Part shown: one piece after another, positions 1 to 8,979 of the stretch
Position numbering within the stretch: the stretch's first letter is position 1
Layout: the number at the start of each line of letters is the position of its first letter
Source of the DNA: Marinilactibacillus piezotolerans
GTDB lineage: Bacteria > Bacillota > Bacilli > Lactobacillales > Carnobacteriaceae_A
Reading direction: 5' to 3'
DNA: 64,000 bases
NCBI RefSeq assembly: GCF_900169305.1
Contig: NZ_FWDP01000004.1
Location: 930,001 to 994,000, forward strand
The notes under the pieces: model-generated
Seen by the model: only the letters and a program-made list of their open reading frames with translations
Databases searched by the model: none
What the model was told of the DNA's origin: nothing
Position numbers and translations under genes: made by a program

Positions 1-1187
1 TGAGTCATGGCTCCCGTTTCACCATCTAAAAGCGATTGATACAAATCACTGGAAACTGGATCAGAAATATCCGCAGGATCATACCCTTCTTGTGCAGGAA
101 CAAAAGCAAGATCTCCAGTGATCATCTCTTTACCTTCTTCAGAAGTATACATCCAGTCCAAGAAGTTTTTCGCTTCTTCAACGACAGCTTCATCTAAATT
201 TTTATTAATCCCCACGTAGAATGGTGCTCCGGCAATAATCTTGCCTTCTGTATCATTTTCTCCGTACACAGGCAGCATCCCTAGTTTTTCTTGAGCAAAC
301 GCAGGATCAATCTCATTCAATGTCGGAACGATCCAAATCCCCTGATGTACCATTGCTACCTGATCATTAACAAACAGTTCTTCTACCGACCGGCTGTAGT
401 CAACGGTTAAAATCGGTTGAACATTATACTGATTGAATAAGTCAGTATATTTCTTCATCTGATCTCCGTATTCCCACTCCAGCTCTTGTGCTTCATAAGA
501 CTCTATGATACTTTCATTAAATTCCGGACTGGTAAAGTTAGCAGAAAATTGATTGACAATATAGTTTTCTCCGCCGCTGAAAGCAAAGACTTCTTCAATG
601 CCCAGTTCTTCTTTCTGACTATCCAGTGTCTCTACCGCGGATACAAAATCCTCATAAGATTGAATGGAGTCAGGATCAACACCTGCTGCTTCAAAAATCT
701 CTTTATTATACATCCATCCGAAACCCTCGATATTAAGCGGCACCCCTAAAGGCGTTCCTTCAATAGTTCCACCTTCCAGCATGCCATCAATGATCGTATC
801 GGTCATTTCCAGTTCTGTCACATCTAATAGTGAATCACTGTATCGCTCGATCTCGGGAAGTCCACCCAACATCATCAGTGCGGGTTCATTTCCAGAAGCA
901 AAACGAGCCTGCAGTCCTGCAGAACCTTCACCGCTCCCAACCGTCGTGATCGTAACTTCTGTATTCCCGCCAGTTTCCTCACTGTACATATCTGCTAATT
1001 CTTCCAATTGAGTGGTAATCTCAGGCTTCTGGTTGAAAAAGTCAATGGTGACCACATCCCCATTAACACCGCTTTCAGGATTTTCATCAGAAGAAGGTCC
1101 TGAAGTAGTACCACCTGTTCCGCAGGCTGCTAATACGATCGGCACCGCAAATAAGGGGATCAATAATGTACTGTATTTTCTTTCCAT
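1..1187 (-). CDS. Sugar ABC transporter solute-binding lipoprotein (C-terminus outside window)
   Basis: Extracellular solute-binding protein of a carbohydrate ABC importer, lipid-anchored outside the membrane. About 395 codons are visible; the 3' end is cut by the window edge. The ATG at 1187 has AGGAG 8 nt upstream. Residues 5-20 form a hydrophobic signal peptide ending in the lipobox LAAC, with the modified cysteine at residue 22, followed by a Gly/Thr/Ser linker. The mature part has the look of family 1 binding proteins: a VTIDFFNQKPEI opening strand, then TPLGVPLNIEGFGWMYNKEIF, typical of maltose/multiple-sugar binders (known of the family). The permease and ATPase genes would lie to the left, outside the window, so the sugar cannot be named. 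Membership of the family is clear; substrate is unknown. Confidence 0.9.
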   Translation of the reverse strand, partial: MERKYSTLLIPLFAVPIVLAACGTGGTTSGPSSDENPESGVNGDVVTIDFFNQKPEITTQLEELADMYSEETGGNTEVTITTVGSGEGSAGLQARFASGNEPALMMLGGLPEIERYSDSLLDVTELEMTDTIIDGMLEGGTIEGTPLGVPLNIEGFGWMYNKEIFEAAGVDPDSIQSYEDFVSAVETLDSQKEELGIEEVFAFSGGENYIVNQFSANFTSPEFNESIIESYEAQELEWEYGDQMKKYTDLFNQYNVQPILTVDYSRSVEELFVNDQVAMVHQGIWIVPTLNEIDPAFAQEKLGMLPVYGENDTEGKIIAGAPFYVGINKNLDEAVVEEAKNFLDWMYTSEEGKEMITGDLAFVPAQEGYDPADISDPVSSDLYQSLLDGETGAMT

Positions 1188-1709
1188 TAAACTCACTCCT
1201 CCATATTTAGTAGGTTCTTATAGTGGAATAAATGTACGATTATGAAGCGTATTCTGTATATTTATTCTGATAAGAAGTTTTTTATATTCTCATATTAGCA
1301 TAATGAAGTAAAAAAGCTGTACTGATTACACTTGCAAATTTGTAAACCACTTCGATGACTATAATAAATGCTTATGTATCTTGTTTTCACTTTCTTAATG
1401 TAATATGGACATAAGGATGATTCACTGATAATCCTATTGTAAAATGTCGTTAATTCAGTAAATTGTCCAGCAAATTATAACTTTAGTTATCTTACCTATC
1501 TACTTAATGAACGTTTTCTCATTTTATAAGGTATACTGACTGAAACTTGAGTAAACAAGCATTCTGATTTATGATTATCCAGATTGACCGCCGACAGGAT
1601 TGCATAGTTTTCAGTGAATACAGTATACTGATAGAAGTTCTTACAATGTTTCAAACTGTTATTGAAAATAGATATTAAAAGTAAGCCATAGAAAGCAGGT
1701 AAACAGCTT
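1188..1709. other. AT-rich intergenic region between divergent genes
   Basis: This 520-bp stretch separates the leftward binding-protein gene from the rightward GNAT gene and must hold both promoters. It is AT-rich, with stop codons in all frames and no open frame carrying a ribosome binding site. I found no clean -35/-10 pair and no full cre box. A partial CcpA-like motif near 1231-1244 has a one-base register error and was not accepted. Confidence 0.6.
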
Positions 1710-2489
1710 ATGAACGAATTCAACTTACTGCATACGCACAGTACAATGATCGATGAGAATGAATTTTTTGAACAGTTCTTTAACGAAAACTTACCAGAGA
1801 GATATGATTCCAATTTTTTCCGGCTGAAGTATCAGCCGACAATCGCGGAGTTTGAATTAATTGAGCAAATGCAGCTGGTTTACCACCTAGATGCTGGATT
1901 GAAGCATTTGAAGTTTTACTGGCCGCCAAATAAAGGATTCACTCCTGAGATTGTTTCTTATTTTGAACAAGAAGGATATCAAATTGAAATGCTTGAACTC
2001 TATTCGATAGAGCCCGCTCAATTTAAAGCCGGAAAAACAGATTCAGAAATTACCATAGAACCATTAAGTGCACAAATTCTGAAAGATTTCTATCAAGTGA
2101 ATGAACCGGCTGACCGCTTGCATGGACAGGAATTTGTAAATCTCAAACGCAGAATGTATGCAGCTATGGTTGATGATCCTGCTATCGTTCCTTATATTGC
2201 CTTTATTGATGGTACAGCCGTCGGGACGGTGACCGCTATTGTTGGAGATAAGACTGTAGAAATCGATGACCTGTTGACTAGTGAAAATTATCGTCATCAA
2301 GGCGTCGCTACTGCCCTGCAAAAACAAGTGATGCAGCTGGCTGAATCACAGCAGAAGCGTGTGATCTTAGTTGCCGATGGAGATGATACGCCAAGAGAGA
2401 TGTATCTGAAACAAAATTATATGTTCATCGGATATCAGCTTGGTGCTCTGAAGATATTACCTGATCAGGAGGAAGTTTTTAATGAATAA
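1710..2489 (+). CDS. GNAT-family N-acetyltransferase
   Basis: Predicted cytoplasmic acetyl-CoA-dependent N-acetyltransferase of 259 residues. The GNAT fold occupies the C-terminal half: residues 155-175 give the beta4 strand before the acetyl-CoA loop, and YRHQGVATALQKQV (about 193-206) is the motif A pyrophosphate-binding loop with the Q/R-x-x-G-x-G/A pattern. The N-terminal ~110 residues are less typical and may set substrate choice. The ATG at 1710 is preceded only by a weak GCAGGT. The gene overlaps the next GNAT gene by 8 bp, so the two are translationally coupled and probably act together. The substrate cannot be read from sequence. Confidence 0.85.
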   Translation: MNEFNLLHTHSTMIDENEFFEQFFNENLPERYDSNFFRLKYQPTIAEFELIEQMQLVYHLDAGLKHLKFYWPPNKGFTPEIVSYFEQEGYQIEMLELYSIEPAQFKAGKTDSEITIEPLSAQILKDFYQVNEPADRLHGQEFVNLKRRMYAAMVDDPAIVPYIAFIDGTAVGTVTAIVGDKTVEIDDLLTSENYRHQGVATALQKQVMQLAESQQKRVILVADGDDTPREMYLKQNYMFIGYQLGALKILPDQEEVFNE

Positions 2490-3519
2490 GCAGATCAGAC
2501 CCCTAGCGAAAGAAGATTTTTCTTTATATCAAACAATGGAAACTGGACTCCAAGAAGACTATATGCTGCGTCTGTTTCCAGGGCTAACTAGCGGAGAAAA
2601 TCGATTATATGGTTTATTTATTGACGAGCAGCTTGTCAGCACAGCGGGCTATACTGTTTTTGCTCATCACTATATTATGCTGGGACGGTTGCGCAGTGAT
2701 AAACGGTTTAGAGGAAACAACTATGGAACGGAAATCTTACAGTATGCTAAAGACCAGGCACTGCAATTACAGGATGTATCCTTTGTCGGCGCCAACACTG
2801 AAGCACATAACCATTCAGCTCAGAAAGTCCTTGCAAAAATTGGTCTGCCGCATGTTATTACCTTATTTGCTGCACAAACAACTAATTTGTCTTCTTTAGT
2901 CAGTTCAAAGGCAGCATCCTGGTCTAAAATCGAAAATATCGGACGTAAACTGGAATGGTTGAAGCGGACTTATTTAAATGAAGACTTTCCTGAAACAATT
3001 TTCCCATTTGAAGCTTACTATCCTTTTCCAGCTTCAGAGGATTTATTCAAAGAAGAAACTGTTCGAAACTGGCAGTTTTATGAAAATGCTTCTCAAACCC
3101 GCTATCTGATCTTATGGGAGGAAGACAAAGGAGATCATTATCTGCATATCACCTATCCGTGGAGCGACTTCATGGAACAAGAGGGTTTTTGGACGACAGT
3201 TGCTTCAGTTTATGAAGGCATCCAAAGAGATCAGCCTGAAACCATTCTCTGGATCGATCTGACTCGGGAAGAAGCAGCGCTTTTACCAGCTGACCATCCG
3301 TTTGAGCTGCCTTCTCCGTGGATGCTGCATGGTGTCCATCCTGATAAACCAGCAGAACGTCCGGATGAACCTGATGTTGGTGAAACACTTGATAAGGCGT
3401 TTGAAAGTCTTGAATTTTTGGAACAAGAAATTCAAGACTTAGAGCAAGAACTGAATGAGACCATTCAAAAAACCGATACATTAAAACAGACATTAGATGA
3501 ACTGGATACTGATTCATAA
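2482..3519 (+). CDS. GNAT-family N-acetyltransferase with C-terminal coiled coil
   Basis: Second acetyltransferase of a two-gene unit, 345 residues. Its ATG lies inside the end of the upstream gene with AGGAGG about 8 nt before it. The GNAT core is N-terminal: LGRLRSDKRFRGNNYGTEIL (about 67-86) contains the R-x-x-x-x-G acetyl-CoA loop. The middle region (about 120-290) is a second folded part with many aromatic residues. Residues about 300-345 are Glu/Gln/Leu-rich with heptad spacing and should form a coiled coil, which is unusual for a simple GNAT enzyme and suggests oligomerisation or a partner. A bidirectional terminator follows directly. Target unknown. Confidence 0.82.
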   Translation: MNKQIRPLAKEDFSLYQTMETGLQEDYMLRLFPGLTSGENRLYGLFIDEQLVSTAGYTVFAHHYIMLGRLRSDKRFRGNNYGTEILQYAKDQALQLQDVSFVGANTEAHNHSAQKVLAKIGLPHVITLFAAQTTNLSSLVSSKAASWSKIENIGRKLEWLKRTYLNEDFPETIFPFEAYYPFPASEDLFKEETVRNWQFYENASQTRYLILWEEDKGDHYLHITYPWSDFMEQEGFWTTVASVYEGIQRDQPETILWIDLTREEAALLPADHPFELPSPWMLHGVHPDKPAERPDEPDVGETLDKAFESLEFLEQEIQDLEQELNETIQKTDTLKQTLDELDTDS

Positions 3520-3575
3520 AAAAGAGTGTACGCTCCGCTTTCCAGACATGGGAAATAGAGGTACACTCTTTTATT
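3517..3575. terminator. Bidirectional rho-independent terminator
   Basis: AAAAGAGTGTAC at about 3520-3531 pairs with GTACACTCTTTT at 3561-3572, with A and T runs on the two sides. It ends the convergent GNAT and oligoendopeptidase transcripts. Confidence 0.85.
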
Positions 3576-5273
3576 TTATAATGTTGTATCGTCTACTTTA
3601 TCTAACTCTTCTTCAATCGTTTTAACGACACCGCTTAATGAACCCTCTTCAAATGGCGAACGCAGATGTGCTGTTTTGATGATTTCCAGGAAGCTTTGAG
3701 TACCGCCTACACGACAAATTTCCAGATAGTCTGCCCAAGCTTGGTCATCTTTGTCAATCAGTGCGCGTTTCCAGAATTGCAGTGCACAAATCTGTGCCAG
3801 TGTATAATCAATGTAATAAAACGGCGTTCCAAAAATGTGACCTTGACGGAACCAGAATGTTCCTTTTTCTAAAAAGTCATTATCTGAAAAATCTCTTTCT
3901 GGAAGATATTGTTTTTCCAGCTTGCGCCAAGTCGATTTGCGTTCTTCCGGTGTCATTTCCGGATGCTCATAAACTTCATGCTGGAAGTGATCCACCAGCA
4001 CACCATATGGCAAGAATCTCAATGCGCTGCTTAGATGATCAAATTTATACTTTTCAGTTTGTTCTTTAAAGAACAGTTCCATCCATGGATAAGTGAAGAA
4101 CTCCATACTCATAGAGTGGATTTCGCAACTCTCAAATGTCGGCAGGACAATTTCCGGTTGTTTGATCCATCGAGACGAAAACACTTGGAAAGCATGCCCT
4201 GCTTCATGCGTCAATACATCAATATCGCCTGCTGTTCCGTTGAAATTCGCAAAGATAAATGGAGAATCAAAGTTTGGTATATACGTACAGTACCCTCCAC
4301 CCGCTTTCCCTTCTTTTGACAACAGATCCACCAGCTCTTTATCAAACATAAAGTCGATAAATTCACCGGTTTCTGAAGATAATTCGTGGTACATTTTTCT
4401 TCCTTGTTTAATAATATAATCAGGATCCCCTTGAGGAACTGGATTGCCATCTAGAAACTGAAGCGGAGTATCGTAGTGTTTCATGTTTTGTATCCCAATA
4501 CGGTTGGATTGTTTTGCCGCTAGTTTAGTCGTCACAGGCACAACGTATTCCAGAACTTGTTTACGGTACACGTCTACCATTTCACGGTTATAATCATACC
4601 GTTTCATTCTAATATAGCCTAGTTCAACAAAGTCTTTGAAGCCCAGCTTTTTAGCAATCTCGTTTCGGGTTTTTACTAACTGATCGTAAATATCATCAAA
4701 TCTGGATTCATTTTCTTCAAAAAAGCTCCACTGTGCATCGGAAGCAGAACGACGAACAGTACGGTCCGTGTCTTGCAGGTAAGGTCCAAACTGTGCAAGC
4801 GTCAGTTTCTTTTCATCATACTCGATTTCTGCAGAAGCAATAAGTTTCTGATAGTCACTACTCAATTGATTCTCTTTCTGAAGCAACTCAATGACTGATT
4901 TATCAAATGACTGTAATTCATACTGCATATTCTGGATATACGTTTTAGGAAAATATTGTTCGATTGTCTCATAGTAAGGCGAGTCCACTACTGCACGGTA
5001 AAAGTCCGTATCGATTTCTTGATACAATGGAAGATGTTCATTCCAGTATTGATCCTCTGCTTCGTAAAAAGTATCTTTTGTATTAATGGAATGGCGAATG
5101 GAAGCCAGTGTCATCATCGTTTCCAATGAAGACATTTGTTCTGACATCTCATTGATTGAATCGATTGCAGACTCCGCTTGATCAGCAGACTGAATCTGTT
5201 TTATAATCTCTGCTGCTTTTGATTTATAAGCATCGAAGTCCGGTCTTTCATAAGTATACTCTTGAAATTTCAT
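3576..5273 (-). CDS. M3-family oligoendopeptidase (PepF-type)
   Basis: Zinc metallopeptidase of 565 residues that degrades short peptides in the cytoplasm. The HExxH zinc/catalytic motif is HEAGH at residues 356-360 within DVLTHEAGHAFQ; E384 of EIHSMSMEFF, 28 residues later, is the likely third zinc ligand as in the M3B group. Length and the N-terminal helical lobe match the shorter M3 oligoendopeptidases rather than the ~600-residue classical PepF. The ATG at 5273 has AGGGGAG about 8 nt upstream. It is a single-gene unit, facing the GNAT pair and divergent from the PTS gene. In lactic acid bacteria such enzymes serve peptide nutrition and protein turnover (known of the family). Confidence 0.93.
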   Translation of the reverse strand: MKFQEYTYERPDFDAYKSKAAEIIKQIQSADQAESAIDSINEMSEQMSSLETMMTLASIRHSINTKDTFYEAEDQYWNEHLPLYQEIDTDFYRAVVDSPYYETIEQYFPKTYIQNMQYELQSFDKSVIELLQKENQLSSDYQKLIASAEIEYDEKKLTLAQFGPYLQDTDRTVRRSASDAQWSFFEENESRFDDIYDQLVKTRNEIAKKLGFKDFVELGYIRMKRYDYNREMVDVYRKQVLEYVVPVTTKLAAKQSNRIGIQNMKHYDTPLQFLDGNPVPQGDPDYIIKQGRKMYHELSSETGEFIDFMFDKELVDLLSKEGKAGGGYCTYIPNFDSPFIFANFNGTAGDIDVLTHEAGHAFQVFSSRWIKQPEIVLPTFESCEIHSMSMEFFTYPWMELFFKEQTEKYKFDHLSSALRFLPYGVLVDHFQHEVYEHPEMTPEERKSTWRKLEKQYLPERDFSDNDFLEKGTFWFRQGHIFGTPFYYIDYTLAQICALQFWKRALIDKDDQAWADYLEICRVGGTQSFLEIIKTAHLRSPFEEGSLSGVVKTIEEELDKVDDTTL

Positions 5274-5440
5274 TTATAGCGCTCCCCTGTGAAATGTTTA
5301 AGTACTGATGAATGTAGTATATCATAGCTGAGCAGTTGACACCGCCTTATATTATTCAGTTAAAAGAAGGATTACTTTAGAATCTTTTGTAATCGCCTAT
5401 TTTACTTTTGAAATAAAATTTCATTTTAAATAACCTAATA

Positions 5441-5485
5441 TTGAAAATGTTTTTTATTGATTTCCTTTTATAATGTGATAGGATA
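5441..5485 (+). promoter_or_regulatory. Candidate promoter for the PTS EIIBC gene
   Basis: A perfect TATAAT is at 5469-5474, about 50 bp before the ribosome binding site. The -35 is poor: TTGAAA at 5441-5446 is 22 bp away. A second possibility is TTGATT (5457-5462) with TAGGAT (5479-5484), spacing 16. Confidence 0.45.
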
Positions 5486-5530
5486 AAGATGTAGCGAACT
5501 TACATAAACTTTACAATAGGAGGAAGCAGT

Positions 5531-6994
5531 ATGGCAAAGCAGAATGAACAGCAAATTGCTAAAGAGATTTACGAACAGATCGGCGGTACCCGCAACGTGA
5601 ATACTCTGATCAATTGTATGACTCGAGTCAGGATAGACTTAAAAGACCCTAGCCTTGTGAATGATGAAAGCGTTAAACAAATCAATGGGGTATTAGGAAC
5701 CGTTGAGGAAGATACTTATCAGATCATTTTAGGTCCTGGACTAGCGGCTAAAGTGGCAAATGAGATGGGCTCGATCGCAGACTTATCTGTAGAAGAAGAA
5801 GGTTCTCCTTCTGAAGATCAGGCACTTTTCTCTAAAGATACAGATCATTTAGACCAACTGACGGCTCAGAACAAGGCAGCACAAAGAGAAAAACATAACC
5901 CACAATCACCATTGAAAAAAATCTTGCGCTCGATCGCAAGTATCTTCATTCCGTTGATTCCTGCGTTTGTAGGTGCTGGAATTATTGGAGGTATAGCTTC
6001 GATTTTTACCAACTTACTGACGGCCGGCACTATTTCGGGCGTTGGGTTTGAATATCTCGTATCAATCGCTGGATTGATCCAAGGGGCCTTATTCGGATTC
6101 TTAAATATTTACGTCGGGATCAATGCAGCAAAAGTATTTAAAGCGACTGAAGGACTCGGTGGAATTATCGGCGGGATCGTTTACTTGACTTCAATCAGTG
6201 AAGAACTGCCATTACCCAACATTTTCACAGGCGAGCCACTTACTGCTAACCAAGGCGGAATCATCGGTGTCATCTTTGCCGTTTGGATCTTGTCTCTTGT
6301 AGAACACTGGCTGCGTAAATTCATCCCGAATTCAATCGATATTATCGTAACGCCTACGATCACTTTAATCGTCGTTGGATTAGCGACCATCTTCTTGATT
6401 ATGCCGTTAGCTGGATTTATTTCAACCAATCTTGTCGGATTTATCTCATGGATTCTTGGTGTCGGCGGTGCCATAGCAGGATTTGTACTCGGCTCTCTTT
6501 TCTTGCCAATGGTCATGTTCGGACTGCACCAGATCTTAACGCCGGTTCATGTAACCATGATCGAACAGACTGGCGCAACTCAACTATTGCCGATCCTTGC
6601 GATGGCTGGAGCTGGACAAGTCGGAGCCGCTTTGGCGTTATGGGTAAAAGCTCGTAAAAATAAACAACTGGTCACGATGATCAAAGGGGCTTTGCCGGTT
6701 GGTATTTTAGGAATTGGTGAACCATTGATTTATGCCGTTACCTTACCGTTAGGCAGACCTTTTATCACTGCCTGTATCGGCGGCGGAATCGGCGGCGCTG
6801 TGATCGGATTATTTGGCGGAGTCGGTGCCAGTGCTATTGGACCAAGCGGCGTAGCTCTTATTCCTTTAATTGTTGACAATTTATGGTGGGCATACATTTT
6901 AGGTTTACTTGCTGCATATGCTGGCGGATTTATCGCTACTTACTTCTTCGGCGTACCAAAAGAAGCGTTAGAGCCTTCTTCCGTATCTCTTTAA
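5531..6994 (+). CDS. PTS transporter subunit EIIBC (Glc/sucrose/MurNAc superfamily)
   Basis: Membrane sugar permease of the phosphotransferase system, 487 residues. Residues 1-85 are the EIIB domain, with the phospho-accepting cysteine C29 in LINCMTRVRI. A charged linker (about 95-130) leads to an EIIC domain of roughly ten membrane segments, including the GIGEPLIYAVTLPLGRPF loop typical of sugar-binding EIIC. No EIIA domain is fused, so a separate glucose-type EIIA must supply the phosphate, as for MurP and some sucrose or trehalose transporters (known). TATGG start has AGGAGG 8 nt upstream. The gene stands alone, without a hydrolase or regulator next to it, so the sugar is open; MurNAc- or sucrose-like transport is my best guess. 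Confidence 0.88.
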   Translation: MAKQNEQQIAKEIYEQIGGTRNVNTLINCMTRVRIDLKDPSLVNDESVKQINGVLGTVEEDTYQIILGPGLAAKVANEMGSIADLSVEEEGSPSEDQALFSKDTDHLDQLTAQNKAAQREKHNPQSPLKKILRSIASIFIPLIPAFVGAGIIGGIASIFTNLLTAGTISGVGFEYLVSIAGLIQGALFGFLNIYVGINAAKVFKATEGLGGIIGGIVYLTSISEELPLPNIFTGEPLTANQGGIIGVIFAVWILSLVEHWLRKFIPNSIDIIVTPTITLIVVGLATIFLIMPLAGFISTNLVGFISWILGVGGAIAGFVLGSLFLPMVMFGLHQILTPVHVTMIEQTGATQLLPILAMAGAGQVGAALALWVKARKNKQLVTMIKGALPVGILGIGEPLIYAVTLPLGRPFITACIGGGIGGAVIGLFGGVGASAIGPSGVALIPLIVDNLWWAYILGLLAAYAGGFIATYFFGVPKEALEPSSVSL

Positions 6995-7004
6995 AATCAT
7001 TTTT

Positions 7005-7046
7005 ATCCTCTCTATTCTATTTAAACTAGAATAGAGAGGATTTTTT
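7005..7046 (+). terminator. Strong rho-independent terminator after PTS EIIBC
   Basis: A perfect 15-bp stem (7005-7019 with 7027-7041) with a 7-nt loop, followed by a T run. Only the rightward direction has a clear T tail. Confidence 0.93.
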
Positions 7047-7066
7047 GCATATTATTTTTTTTTACA

Positions 7067-7098
7067 TTGATTTTTCATAACCGTTTTTATGTTAAACT
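7067..7098 (+). promoter_or_regulatory. Candidate promoter before the PilZ gene
   Basis: TTGATT at 7067-7072 and an extended -10, TG-T-TAAACT, at 7090-7098. Spacing to the extended -10 is long (20 bp), so the call rests mainly on position directly after a terminator. It would give a leader of about 120 nt. Confidence 0.35.
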
Positions 7099-7225
7099 AG
7101 AGTAGCGAAATTACATAGACTATCTGGTTATTATGAGATATCTAGCCCTACATATGCTATGCGGTAAAAGACAAAACCTCTTTAAAAAGCGGTCTTGGAT
7201 TAAGTGTGAGAGGATGCAAAACGAT

Positions 7226-7588
7226 ATGATCAATAAAAGAAGGCTTTTCAGAGTTAAAATAAAAGGGTTTGAAAAAGCCACTATGGTTTATAATGATAAC
7301 TATAAAAACATGTTTACCATTATTTTAGTCAATATCAGCGGAAGCGGCCTGTCGTTTATGAGCAAAAAGAAGTTTCCGGTATCTCAAAATAAGAAATTCT
7401 CATTTATATTCGAATTGGAGGGGGAAGAATTTCACTTGAAAGGTTTCATTATCCGAAAAGCCCCTAGAGAAAATGATAAGTTCATTGAATATGGTGTGAA
7501 ATTTACTTCATTGACAACAAAACAAGAATCAGAACTCATCAGTATCCTTAATAAGTATCAAAGTAAACACTATAAACTAAAGATATAA
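7226..7588 (+). CDS. PilZ-domain protein (predicted c-di-GMP receptor)
   Basis: Small cytoplasmic protein, almost entirely one PilZ domain. The first PilZ motif is RRLFR (RxxxR) near the N-terminus; the second is NISGSG, matching [D/N]x[S/A]xxG. Both c-di-GMP contact motifs are therefore intact. The frame is open from an ATG at 7133, but that start has no ribosome binding site. GAGAGG at 7208-7213 favours the ATG at 7226, 12 nt on, giving about 120 residues that begin MINKRRLFRV; the ATG at 7214 is too close to it. The next gene is rpoN, 49 bp downstream. Three diguanylate cyclases lie 49-55 kb away in this window and could supply its ligand. What it controls is unknown. Confidence 0.78.
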   Translation: MINKRRLFRVKIKGFEKATMVYNDNYKNMFTIILVNISGSGLSFMSKKKFPVSQNKKFSFIFELEGEEFHLKGFIIRKAPRENDKFIEYGVKFTSLTTKQESELISILNKYQSKHYKLKI

Positions 7589-7637
7589 AAGGGTTAACAG
7601 CAACTTATATGGAATGGCAATAGAAAGGAACAATCAA

Positions 7638-8918
7638 ATGGGATTGAATCAACATCTCGATTTATCTCAAAAGCAGCAGCTGCACCCTATGCTGCTGCAG
7701 CGTATAAAAATGCTCTCGTTTAATCAGGAAGAGTTGAAGGAATTTTTTAACGCAAAAATTCTTGAAAACCCTTTTATTGATATAAGTATTCCCTTTAACG
7801 GGACTGAGCAGCAGAATACAGATCAGGATCTTTCTTGGATTCCAGACACCAAGATCAGTTTGCGAGATCATTTGATCGAACAAGTTTTTATGACCTACCG
7901 AGACAATATGATTAGAGAAATGATTTTCTTTTGGATCAATCAATTAGATCAAAAGGGCTATGTAAAGAAGACTTTAGAAGAAGCCAGTCAGGAAACGCAG
8001 ATTGAAGAAACCGTCTTGTTGGATGCTTTGGTTTTACTGCAGCAACTTGAACCTGCAGGAGTCGCTGCTCGTTCACTTCAGGAGTGTTTGATGCTTCAGA
8101 CAGAACGAGATGACACTGCCCCCCGAACTGCTTATATTATTCTGGAAGATTCTTTTGATGCATTTGTGCAGCACAAGTGGAAAGAGATTTCGCGAAAATA
8201 TGATATCTCTCTGGTAGAAGTACAAGCCGTAGCTGACTATATCAAAAAACTAGATCCCTTACCTGGACAACAATTTCAACCAGTTGTGGATCTTTCTATC
8301 CGCCCTGACTTGATCGTAACATTGGCAAACGAAGAACTGGTGATCAAAGAGGCAAAGCAATATACTCCAATTCTTACATTTGATACTGAATATGTCCTGG
8401 AACTGAAAAGTCATCAGGACAAAGAAGTGACTAGTTATGTAGAGAAAAAACAACAGGAGTACAAGACCTTGCAATCCAATCTTCAACAAAGGCAGGAAAC
8501 CATCTTGCTTGTTGGGACAGCAATTATTCGCAAACAGAAAGCCTTCTTTTTTGATCAGCAAAATTCTCTAGTTCCCTTACAACTGAGCGAACTAGCAGCA
8601 GAATTAGATCTGCACGAATCAACGATCAGTCGTGCGATCAACGGAAAATATATTCAGACAGATTCCGGTATCTATGAATTCAAATTCTTTTTATCCAGAA
8701 AACTAGCACAAGAAGATGACAGTGATATCTCAACCCATTCTATTCAGCAGAAAATTCTCCAACTAGTGGAAAAGGAAGATAAGCAGAAACCATTATCCGA
8801 TCAGAAAATCGTTGACTTGCTGCAAGCCGAAAAAATAGAATTATCTAGAAGAACCGTTGCAAAATACCGGAAACAGCTGAATATCCCTTCTTCTTCTAAG
8901 CGAAAACGATTCGAATAA
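7638..8918 (+). CDS. rpoN: RNA polymerase sigma-54 factor
   Basis: Alternative sigma factor that recognises -24/-12 promoters and needs an AAA+ activator. Region I at the N-terminus is Gln/Leu-rich (QHLDLSQKQQLHPMLLQRIK). The C-terminal RpoN box, normally ARRTVAKYR, reads SRRTVAKYR near the end. The length, about 426 residues, is usual for Gram-positive sigma-54. An in-frame ATG at 7614 has no ribosome binding site, while GAAAGGAAC precedes the ATG at 7638 by 7-8 nt, so I chose 7638. The mannose PTS operon with a consensus sigma-54 promoter and its LevR activator begins within 4 kb, so the whole switch is clustered here. Confidence 0.96.
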   Translation: MGLNQHLDLSQKQQLHPMLLQRIKMLSFNQEELKEFFNAKILENPFIDISIPFNGTEQQNTDQDLSWIPDTKISLRDHLIEQVFMTYRDNMIREMIFFWINQLDQKGYVKKTLEEASQETQIEETVLLDALVLLQQLEPAGVAARSLQECLMLQTERDDTAPRTAYIILEDSFDAFVQHKWKEISRKYDISLVEVQAVADYIKKLDPLPGQQFQPVVDLSIRPDLIVTLANEELVIKEAKQYTPILTFDTEYVLELKSHQDKEVTSYVEKKQQEYKTLQSNLQQRQETILLVGTAIIRKQKAFFFDQQNSLVPLQLSELAAELDLHESTISRAINGKYIQTDSGIYEFKFFLSRKLAQEDDSDISTHSIQQKILQLVEKEDKQKPLSDQKIVDLLQAEKIELSRRTVAKYRKQLNIPSSSKRKRFE

Positions 8919-8960
8919 AAAAGCTGTACGCCCTATTAAAAAAGGTCGTACAGCTTTTTA
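8917..8960. terminator. Bidirectional terminator between rpoN and the PTS operon
   Basis: AAAAAGCTGTACG (8918-8930) pairs with CGTACAGCTTTTT (8947-8959). It serves both convergent transcripts. Confidence 0.88.
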
Positions 8961-8979
8961 GAGTTTCTATTAATATAGA

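Noticed and set aside
1231-1244. cre box upstream of the sugar-binding protein gene
   Set aside because: The TGAAGCG/TTC pattern is out of register by one base from the CcpA consensus.
1496-1813. 105-codon frame on the minus strand
   Set aside because: It overlaps the start of the first GNAT gene, has no ribosome binding site and unlikely composition.
5490-7120. Near-identical 20-mers (18/20) at 5491-5510 and about 7102-7121 as a shared operator
   Set aside because: By rough count, several such pairs are expected by chance in 64 kb on both strands; no palindromic structure supports a binding site.
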